Positions 55,030-64,000 of a stretch of 64,000 nucleotides of DNA are shown one piece after another; within the stretch, counting starts at the first letter, position 1, and each line of letters begins with the position of its first letter. Position numbers and translations under genes: made by a program. Below the pieces are notes generated by a model that ran no database searches, was not told the origin of the DNA, and saw only the letters and a list, made by a program, of their open reading frames with translations. The DNA is taken from NCBI GenBank assembly GCA_029339505.1, contig JAQISU010000192.1:348501-412500 (forward strand), in the 5' to 3' direction. This stretch comes from Unio delphinus (taxonomy: Eukaryota > Mollusca > Bivalvia > Unionida > Unionidae).

Positions 55030-56000
55030 CACTAAAACTATAGATGCTACGATGAACGGCAAACGAGAAGCGATGATCATTAACTACCTTGACGATACAA
55101 AATATGTTTTAAAAATCAAATTTATCGAATTATCAGATACATACAATTAGATTATTCGTGACAATCGTGATCCTGTCCTTCATAACGAAAGTACTGCCAT
55201 ACTGAGTATAGGTTCCAAACCAGGGATGTTGACCGCTATTGATAAACTATATTACGAAAGATCTTATCCTGTAACAGCGGTTATTTATGGGATATATCTG
55301 CTTGAGAAACCCATCATTGACAATCTAAAGCCGATGAAATTCTCGAAGATAAATTGTGTGGCCGAACGAATAACAGAATATGTTTTACCGTCTCGACTCG
55401 TGGGAAGGGTTTACCAGATAACCGTCGCAATATAATAATTTCCTGCGCAGAAATAGTCAAATATATCGGAGCATCTATCAAAGATGTTGCTGAACTAGGA
55501 AAGAAATTAAAATTTCCTATAACAGTAAAAACGATAACAGGAAAGATCTTATACGAATCGAAATATAAATCAAAAGGAGCTTCAATCGAAATTGTTGATC
55601 ATACTGCGCATGCGTGGACTAATGCAGTAATAGTATTTCAACGGTGACATGTTTAACTTTTGTAAGGTGTTACGCAAAATCGATCCTGTATCCGTGTGGC
55701 TGTGTAGTTCTGAAAATGAATCCGATCAATTTTGAAGACCAAATGGTGATATTTTTCGAACAGAATCCCTCCACGAGAAAATGAAAAAAATATGCCCCTG
55801 ACGAAAATTACTCGGTGAATGTTTTACTTTTCCATCAGTTGCAGCTCAGTTTGCTAGAAAGATAAATTCCTGGAAACCAGCTCGGTTTGATTTTCTTGAT
55901 GATATAATATTATGTTGTGTTAAATATGGTCACGGTGGACTGTGGAACCGTGAATACTCGCTTAAAGATGTTATCTCGGTTGATATGATTGCATTTTATC
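55030..56000 (+). pseudogene. DNA polymerase B fragment (E4)
   Basis: Decayed homologue of the segment before motif A and of motif A itself (SKPGMLTAIDKLYYERSYPV, then INCVAERITEYVL, HAWTNAVIVFQR, LSVDMIAFYPGYL-like near 55975). Several stops and shifts. At about 56003 it jumps to sequence matching the PLA2/zinc-ribbon junction, so ~3 kb of the element is deleted. Confidence 0.85.
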
Positions 56001-56226
56001 CTGGATATTTAGCCCACGGAGTTCCTGGAAATTTTGACATTAATGTTGCAATGTCACCACCGGGTTTGTTTTGTTTTTGGAGCTTTTGGTAAAAAGGAAA
56101 ATTTCATTCTGCCATATACAGAATAGTATCCACCATATGCTATTTTTTGGTAACCGTAGATAAATCAGTAGTTGGAGTTTTAACTTTATAGCGTTAACAA
56201 TATAAATACATAATATAAATATAAAA

Positions 56227-56884
56227 AATGTAACTGATTTTTCAGCGACACGAAAACGAGAACAGGTAAAACATCATCCAGCGTTACCAAATTTGATCAG
56301 AATGATACTAATAGGCCCGTCTGGATCTGGTAAAACACAATTATTACTTACTTTGATAATGAGATGGTCAAAATGGAATAAATGGTACTTAGTAACACCA
56401 TCTGTATTTGATCAGAGATGCTACGAAGTACTTAAAGAATTTAATGAAAATGCACGATTGCTGAGCGGTGATGATATTATTGATTTTATAACCGACATTG
56501 ATGAAGCACCATCTGTTGATAATCTTGATGGATTCGTTAATAATTTGGTTCTGTATGATGACTTAATGCTAGATAAACAATCAAATCCGGCAAAAATATT
56601 TTCTCGGAGAAGACATAAAAATACTGATGTTATTTATGTCACTCATCGGTATACACAAATTCCGAAAGTAATCAGAGATAATTGTAATATTTATCTGTAT
56701 TTAATGGAATTGATACACACACGCTAAGAAATATTCATCAGACCTGGTGTAGCGTAGATATGGACATAAATAAATTCAAACATTTCTTTTCACGTGCGCA
56801 AGCAACACCGTCTGGTTTTATAACAATAAATCTGCATGATTCCAGGACAAGATTTCGTGAAGGTACCGATAAACTATTTGACTA
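56227..56884 (+). pseudogene. Packaging ATPase, broken (E4)
   Basis: GPSGSGKTQLLLTLIMRW and LVLYDDLMLDKQ show intact Walker A and B. A stop follows the first ATG, and a frameshift near 56705 separates the last 55 codons. It is the most diverged ATPase in the window. Confidence 0.88.
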
Positions 56885-56890
56885 ATTTGT

Positions 56891-57068
56891 AGCAGCAGAG
56901 AGGACGTGACTTCAGTTTGGTCGTCAGAGAGATAAACATGTTTTATAAAATTTAGGTTAAAACCTCGGTAACTTGGGGGGTTTTGTTTAATTTTTTTTTT
57001 ATATTTCGTAGGAGGTTCTATTAAAGGCAAATGACGATTGAGCCTAGTCTGTTCGCCCCCTCTGCTGG
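56891..57068 (-). repeat. Right TIR of E4
   Basis: Begins (plus strand) AGCAGCAGAGAGGACGTGAC after the ATPase stop and ends GCCCCCTCTGCTG. It matches the others only at its framing ends and in general layout. Confidence 0.75.
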
Positions 57069-57786
57069 TAATCATTAGATGTATTGGCAGTTTACTCAGG
57101 TAATTGATCAGCAATAGCTTTATTTGTTTCATAGGTTCCGGGTCTAACTTTTCCAATAAATGTTTGAACAGATGGAAAAATTCCTTAATCTTGTGTTATA
57201 TTCTGTCTTTATTCTTTCTTTAGATGTTTTTGTTCTTCTATTGTTTGTTGTTTTCGTTCTTCTTATCAATCATACGCCCGGTTTACCACATTGATGAATT
57301 CTATATACGATAAATGTATTGTGTCGATTCAACGTGTGTTAACTTTAGCTTTTATAAAACACATCAGCCCAATTCTGTAGAATGAAAATATTGTTTCTAT
57401 ATGTTGGTCTCAACATTCTTTATCTATTTCCGAAATGTGTAATAATATATTACATAATTCTTCGATTATTTCGTCATCAGTATTTTCTCTTTTGTAACAG
57501 ATTTTTAATGGTTGAAGTATTCGAACAGGAAGATCTCGTAAAAGTATTGATGTTTCTTCAGGCTTCTTTCCCATTTATCTTTTCATGTTGAGGAAGAAGG
57601 GGTTTAGTTGTTTCAGTAACAGGTTTTAGTCATTAAGAGAACTCTCTGCAAAATCCACCTAAGATTTCTGACGTTCTTGTAATTTTAACCTTACAGAATC
57701 AAGGACTGGTATAATTTTCTTAATTACTTCGAGTAGCTCTCGAGCTAATCTAGCTGTATGAGATTCCAATGCTGGAGCTATTATTT
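57069..57786 (-). pseudogene. Gene X fragment (E4)
   Basis: The N-terminal block SHTARLARELLEVIKKIIPV-LDSVRLKLQ is readable at 57659-57786. Weaker similarity in the middle continues toward the TIR. The C-terminal block is absent. Confidence 0.7.
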
Positions 57787-57810
57787 GATATAACAGTGCC
57801 TGATTCACAC

Positions 57811-58064
57811 CAGCAGAGAGGACACGACAACGAAAAAATGTCATGTCGGGTATTCACGCGCGCGCACAAATTTAAAATGAAAACGACGGCAAAACAAAAC
57901 AGTAACAACAATAACTATCCCCAAAAGAGACTCTTGCGGAGAGACTCTCAGTTAGTTTGAAGCTCCGGTTCGGCGTTAATGGCCTAATGTTTTCGTTTTT
58001 GTAAGAGGCTTTATTTTAGAAAATGGGACCTTATAAATCGAGGTGGGCTCGCCCTCCTTGCTGC
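57811..58064. repeat. Second TIR-like unit
   Basis: CAGCAGAGAGGACACGACAACG at the left and GCCCTCCTTGCTGC at the right frame about 254 bp with no gene. The framing matches the TIR ends of the other elements, so this is probably a TIR of another element or a solo TIR. Confidence 0.55.
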
Positions 58065-60686
58065 CCACCTTAATTGAAGAAGCATCCAACCGCCTCATCT
58101 AAAAGTTATAAAGCAATATTAATCAAATTATAGAAATAACCACGGTGTAGTAAAATGACATAATGCGGTTTATCAGTTCGCGAGCAGACCTAAAGTTATA
58201 GTCTCACTGTTAAACATATGCATTTCAAAGTGGAATCCTAATATTAACATCTGATTTTCCCCATAAATGTGTGACGTCGTTTAAATATCAGGTGTAAAAC
58301 ATATATATTTCGTCTCCCTGTACTGCTGCTGTATATCGCAGACTAATGTAAATGGCCCAATATCAAAGAATTTCTTCAAATGTCTCCTCCATCCATATTT
58401 ATGATACATATTTTGGTGTTTTAACTTTTATTACATATGTGACTAGTTTAACAAACAAACCAAACTGCACAACTATGAAACGGTTTCTAGTGAGAAATGA
58501 GTTGAAGAATGAATCCCATTTGCAGAACCTTTCAGTTATCCTTAAAAGGATTAAAATATTTTTCATACGAATACTTTAGCAATTGTTACCTTGTTATGAC
58601 CCTTGTTATTGTTTACTTCGTCAGTCAATATTTCATTGACACCAACAAGACAACCTGATATCTAAGAAGCCAACTTACATTTTATAAAACTGGAGCCTGG
58701 TGAGCAGAGGGCTCAACTAAATAACAACCCTAGTAGATCTACATAATGTCAGTATTCTGTGGAGTATTTAGAAACGCTGAGACGAGTTTCTATGACTTAG
58801 AAACTATCGAAGGCGAATAAGTGGTCATTTTACAAAGACAGTTTGACCTCCATTGACCACAGGGTGTCCTACTAGTCAATGTCGTAAAGATAAATCATTA
58901 TGCTAACCTTAAGACCCAACTGAAGATAAAACATTGAGGGTTGTGGATTGATAGTACCACCATTCTATCGCAGGTGGTTAAGTTTGAATTCTCTTGTTTA
59001 AAACATACATACAGCCATGAAATGAGGCGCACAAACTCATCACAATGAGATATATGTGTTCCTAAACAACCGGCAGTCAATTGATTTTTAAATTCTTCAT
59101 TTATTGAGCCTTTTTAAAATTGATCGAAATGATCATTTGCCGTCATTACAGTGGGCATATAATACTTTGTCAGTGACAATAATGCATTTTTTGCCACTGT
59201 GGCTCGGCGATATCACGTCTTGAACCCCCTTTACTAATTGAAAGAATATAAACTATGACGTATGTAATTTAAACTCGTATTTCCATATTGAGTCATATTT
59301 TACGTTCCTTTTTTATTTCTGCTTCTTCTCGTCCCCCCCCCCCCCCCCGATGATCATATCTTAAAATCCGGCAAGACTGTAGTAATATAAATGTATGTAA
59401 TAAATGAGGATCTGACGTAGTAAACTAAGAACGAGCTGCTGGAAACATCAAGAAGATATCTTAAAATATTAATGCTGTAAACCTATCAGTTTTGGACATG
59501 ATTCACGTAAGGTTTCAATGATCAATTTTTCACAACCTGTTTCTGTCCGTTATTTAGTTGCCACATATGTACACTAGATCAACTCTAAATATAGTATCTA
59601 AATTGCTAGGGTATGCCATAAGTTTTTAAAACATTGTCTGAAAATGGGAAGCGTTTAATTTCACGTTAATCTATTATGCCCATCAAAATACAATGAAGCT
59701 CAACGTTAAACAAACTATGTTAAAATTCTCTAGAAGTTTATAAGACATCGGTTAAAGTCGACATTTATCTAGGTCTAAAGCCTCAAACGAGCTTTTTTAA
59801 ATTCATTACATGTGTATCTTACTTACAAATTCAAGGACTTAACGTTCGAAGTCATTGTACAATGATGCCTCCAACCAAATTTGATTTCCATCCATTTATT
59901 TGAAAAGTAAACATGTTGGTCAAAGAGTGCACCGCCTCTATAAAATTTTATACCAGACAGGTGAAAAGTAACATTGACCCGTGCGTGTCTTCGCGATGAA
60001 AGGCTCCAAGCTAAATTATTTCAATCCAAAAAGCCCTTCAAAAGTAATGGAAAGGGTACTAGATTGAATGGCAAAACTTAAATTTCTCTGATTTCTTGAA
60101 GTATTGTGTACAACAGTGGAGTAGGTATCTATTAACTTCATACTGTTGAGCGGAAATAATATTGAAATTTTGAGTTTAAGTTAAACAGAGATCATTGCTC
60201 TATAAGATGTTGTACAAAATATTCTTGAAAATCGATATTGCCCTAAATCTTCTCAATGTAAAATTTCTATTCAATTTTATTCAGCTCGTTTAGTCTATCG
60301 AAAGTAAATGGGTCGGAATAAAATAAAAGATAAATGTCTAGCCTGACCTTTACAAAAATGGTGACAATTGATCTAGGTCTCTCGAATAATATAAAGCCTC
60401 ATATAAAATTGGTTTCAAATCCATGAAGTAACTGAAGAGAAACTAAAATCAATGGCAAACCTTAAATTCAAACTGGTGTTAAGGACTCGAATAGATCGAG
60501 CTTGCCCTATCTCTATCTTAATATATACTTTGAGACATGCTTCTATTTTAATCCATGATCCTTGAAAGCTATTAAACCCGGACGGTACAGAATTATATGA
60601 GCTGAAGTACCTGGGCAGACATACATATGCACCATTATAACCTCTCCATCGATATAGCAGTGGATACAAATCTCCTACTTCACTGC

Positions 60687-60768
<82 letters not shown>

Positions 60769-60793
60769 TTAATATTAATAATAATAATAATAT
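60687..60793 (+). repeat. (TAA)n microsatellite
   Basis: About 80 bp of perfect ATA/TAA units, then interrupted units. Confidence 0.95.
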
Positions 60794-61837
60794 ATCATAC
60801 AGACCCCTTCGATAATTCTTCTAGCATTATCAAGGATAATATTCCCTGCCAAACAGTTTTTACGACAGCAAAACTAATTTCACTGGTGATGACAATGATC
60901 GAGACGTTTGGATACTATGATAAAACTTCGACCCAACTCGAAAGTGGTAGTTGGTTGATGTTGATGATCCCGTACTATCTTTCCATAATAAGACAGCAGA
61001 TGGGATTTGATTAGCCACTGCTATCAAACCTATGTATACCAGGGAAAAGAATGCATTTGGCGAATTGCTAACACATACCTCGCTCTAAACAGAAGTACGT
61101 ACTTAATACTCCTTTTCGTTGCAAGATATCGATACGTGTTTCCTCTGATGAAGTTCCATTTGAACTCTTTAAATGTCTTATTTTCATTAAATGTAAAGTC
61201 TTGCAACCTCATTCTATTCAGTGTATCATGCTACAACATTCACTTTTCTTCCGTCAACACGATGCTACCGGCTTTGAATCTCTGGACAAATATTTTGGGA
61301 TCAGCAGTGTACGCTGTGACGCACTTTATTGTCTGAAATTTGCCGTCTTCCTTTGTACTACAGAAGGGTAAAAATCATACTAAAGTTCCTTCTTCCATGT
61401 CCGTAATGATGTTAGGTTTTCATTACAATCTTATCAGCTTGACGCCAACAAAACAATGAAGACAATTTTAGGCAAAGTTATTAACATTCCTTAGGCGTAT
61501 TGTATCAACAACTTCGTGCTAGGTTATCAAAATAAGAGGTCAATAAAAAAAGATTATATCTCCTGTTTGTTTTCATTTTTTGGTGTCAATCTTCTTTCAG
61601 ACATAATTATAACTTAATGTCAAACCTACTCATTCAATAAAAGAGATTACAAATCGCATGTTGATAATACTTTACTAAATCTTTATTTTGAACACCAAAA
61701 AACAAACAAAGAGAACTGATCTGAATATACTGATCTGGACTGAAACCAAATTTACGATATATTTCAGAAGAATAACGAAAGAATGCTTTCTCCATCGGTA
61801 TTTTATAAAGAAGGTTATTTACTATATTTATTTCCAA

Positions 61838-61840
<3 letters not shown>

Positions 61841-61915
<75 letters not shown>
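61841..61915 (+). repeat. (CT)n microsatellite
   Basis: About 37 CT units. Confidence 0.95.
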
Positions 61916-61919
<4 letters not shown>

Positions 61920-62390
61920 CGGATGAGCAGCTCCCTAAATTAAATAAGGCATTCATAAGACTGATTAACGTGCACAGCATGGACATGCACAATAATGAAA
62001 TATTTTCTAAATATGACGCCTTTTACCTTCTGAAGCGAAATTCCTTTTTTAATTTGCAACATCTATGTAGACCACAATTGTAAATAACATTGTAAAAAAG
62101 GCGGAAAGTACGTCTATATTCACTTCCTTTGATGAAAACATCATCTAATATGATTCTGTTTTAAGAATACACTTGCACGTAGGTACGTATTTAGGATGCA
62201 ACTTTCATCCACTAAAGAGAGTAATAACCATTTCGTTGTTGAATTCATTCATTCATTCATTCATTAACCGTATTTTTAAATTTTATTTTCCAATTAAATG
62301 TGTACATTTAAATCAAAGCCATTTTCACTAAATTTTTTTGCTTTCTTGAAAAAAGCATGTGATCATAAAGTAAGAGTATTACATATTTTA

Positions 62391-62480
62391 AAGTCATAGA
62401 TTTTGTATTCAAATATGTGCTATATTACATAGTTCAAAGTCATAGATTTTGTATTCAAAGATGTGCTATATTACATAGCA
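62391..62480 (+). repeat. Two-copy ~45-bp tandem repeat
   Basis: AAGTCATAGATTTTGTATTC and GTGCTATATTACATAG occur twice, at 62391-62436 and 62437-62480. Confidence 0.8.
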
Positions 62481-62735
62481 TACGGGTATCAAGGACTAGC
62501 CATAAAACAGCTAGAACAAACCAAACATTATATACTTCAATGTGAGTTATAATAGTTTGTGGCTTAAACTAGTACATCTTAAATGATTCAACACTAAATA
62601 TAGGGATTAAGCTGATGATCTAGTCTTGTCATAAATGAAGAAATGTGTTGTGTTGGAGACTTTAGTATCGTTCTCAAAATACCCACCATACTCTAACAAG
62701 AGTGAGTACTCAAGTATTCCCTTGTTATAATCTCT

Positions 62736-63830
62736 TCATTTACCTTTTGGTATATCATCATCATCAACTGTCTCTTGAACTAGTGTGCTCGTTGCGGCAC
62801 TATGCTGCTGAACATCTGACCAGTTCCCTCCATTTGTCTCGATCATGTGCCAATGCCTTTGTCTCTGCGAAATTTTTCCTGGTTCATTCTGTGATGTTGT
62901 CACTAAACTTTTTCTCTGTCTACCTCTCCTTGTACTACCTTGAACACTACTCTGCAGTACTGTTGTGGATACACTGTTGGCTCTAGTGACAAGGCCCATT
63001 CATTTCACCTTTCTTTTTTGACAATGGTGAGGAGATCTTCATAATGGCCTACTTTGTGCCTGATGGTGTTACGCACCTCTAACATTTGTGATGTGGTCCA
63101 TGTAAGAGATGCTAAGGATGGTTCTGTAGCATCTCATTTCAAGTGCCTGGATTCTTCGTTGTAATTCTGCTGTCAAGGTCGAGGCCTCACATCGATACAG
63201 AAAGATTGAGATGACTAGTGCTCTCAGTAGTCTGAGTTTAGTTTTCAGGCAGATATTCTTGTCTCTCCAGATGGGTCTTAGCTTTGACATAGTTGTTTGT
63301 GCTGCTCGTGCCAAAATTTCTGCTCTTGATCCCTCGTCCGTGATTATGGAACCAAGATATTTGAATTAGTCCACTGTTTTCAGCTCCTGTTCTCTGATTT
63401 TAATCTTGGTTGAGATTTATTTGCTACTATTTGTCACCAGCTTTGTCTTCTCGGCACTTATCTCCATGTCAAATCTGGAAGATGTTTCATCCAGGCTCTT
63501 CACTAAGGTGGCAAGCTCATCTACACTGCCTGCCAGCCCATCAATGTCGTCTCCAAAGCGGAAGTTGGTGATGTTAAGTCCTCCAGTGCTGATTGTCCCA
63601 CAGTGATTTTCCAGGATTTCGTTCACGATGCACTCCCAGTAGATATTGAAAAGTGTGGGTGACAGGAGACAGCCTTGCCGTACTCCAACTGTAGTCATGA
63701 ACCAGTCTCCCACAGAACCTTGAGCAATTACTTGAGGAATTGACAGAGTGTGGCATGAGGAATTGTGGGCCACAATGAATAAGTACAACATAGGTCAAAA
63801 GTTGACCAACACCATCAAGCAGCTGTTTTG
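62736..63830 (-). mobile_element. LINE fragment L4 (RT and C-terminal part)
   Basis: Minus strand: GVRQGCLLSPTLFNIY and FRFGDDIDGLAG (the RT catalytic region, near 63560-63680), then FDMEISAEKTKLVTNSS, RRIQALEMRCYRTILSISY and the C-terminal GLVTRANSVSTTVLQSSVQ. Non-LTR retrotransposon of the same family as L3. It has frameshifts near 63400 and 63060. No target duplication identified. Confidence 0.85.
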
Positions 63831-64000
63831 TATATACATGATTATATATAATTTTTAGATAAGTTAGATAATTTAAATTCGTACTCTACGGATATTTGAA
63901 CTTGGTTCTGAGGGTACATGGCATATTCGTCTTTCTAAATAATCATGTTATACGGTGAGTTGTATAGCCATCTGTGACTAGTAGACAAACCTATATGCCG

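Larger units (their letters stand above)
58065..62735. other. Host non-coding DNA
   Basis: No supported gene. It contains a C homopolymer near 59333-59348 and the simple repeats listed separately. Open stretches such as 61007-61336 have no recognisable features. Confidence 0.4.

Noticed and set aside
60627..60815. Poly-asparagine open frame
   Set aside because: It is a translation of the (TAA)n tract with no conserved flanks.

Overview
The window is eukaryotic DNA. It is AT-rich and repeat-rich, with LINE and tRNA-derived SINE fragments, long (TC)n and (TAA)n microsatellites and exon-like ORFs that end at GTAAGT donors. The SINE and LINE types suggest a lophotrochozoan, plausibly a mollusc; this is an inference from repeat style only. 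The centre (14438-52938) is a nested stack of Maverick/Polinton elements, i.e. endogenised adintovirus-like DNA viruses. Further fragments lie at 8013-9309 and 55030-58064.

Layout. 1-6951: host DNA with two possible divergent first exons (1069-1252 minus, 1657-1807 plus) and a SINE. 6952-9309: a LINE fragment broken by a lone Polinton penton-like pseudogene. 9310-14437: host DNA, a second SINE and two minus-strand LINE pieces (L2, L3). 14438-52938: outer element E1, inserted in L3 with a 5-bp duplication (TGCAG). Inside it, element E2 (18548-33288, 14.7 kb, ~250-bp near-identical TIRs, target duplication CAATG) splits the major capsid gene. A third right end (E3, TIR 42975-43188) sits inside gene X of E1, so two right halves follow one another (to 43188, then to 52938). 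52939-53612: the rest of L3. 55030-58064: remnants of a fourth copy, E4. 58065-64000: host DNA and another LINE copy, L4.

E2 is the reference copy. Its minus-strand morphogenesis module is intact: penton-like protein, membrane protein, fibre-like protein, adenain-type protease, pX-like core protein, F54H12.2-type major capsid protein, a basic minor protein, gene X, a 118-residue protein and a NUMOD/HNH endonuclease. The plus strand carries a protein-primed-type DNA polymerase B, an SF1 helicase and a second HNH domain, which comparison of copies shows to be one fused reading frame (broken in E2), and finally the FtsK/HerA packaging ATPase. Between them on the minus strand lie a zinc-ribbon (DUF5679-like) gene, a parvovirus-like phospholipase A2 and a retroviral-type integrase.

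The genes fit a complete virus-like cycle: integrase and TIRs for insertion, polymerase-helicase for copying, ATPase for packaging, capsid, penton and fibre for the shell, protease for maturation, and PLA2 and pX-like proteins for membrane passage. Most striking are the polymerase-helicase-HNH fusion, the phospholipase frame without an AUG behind an A8 run, and a two-part palindromic insert that recurs in frame inside viral genes.
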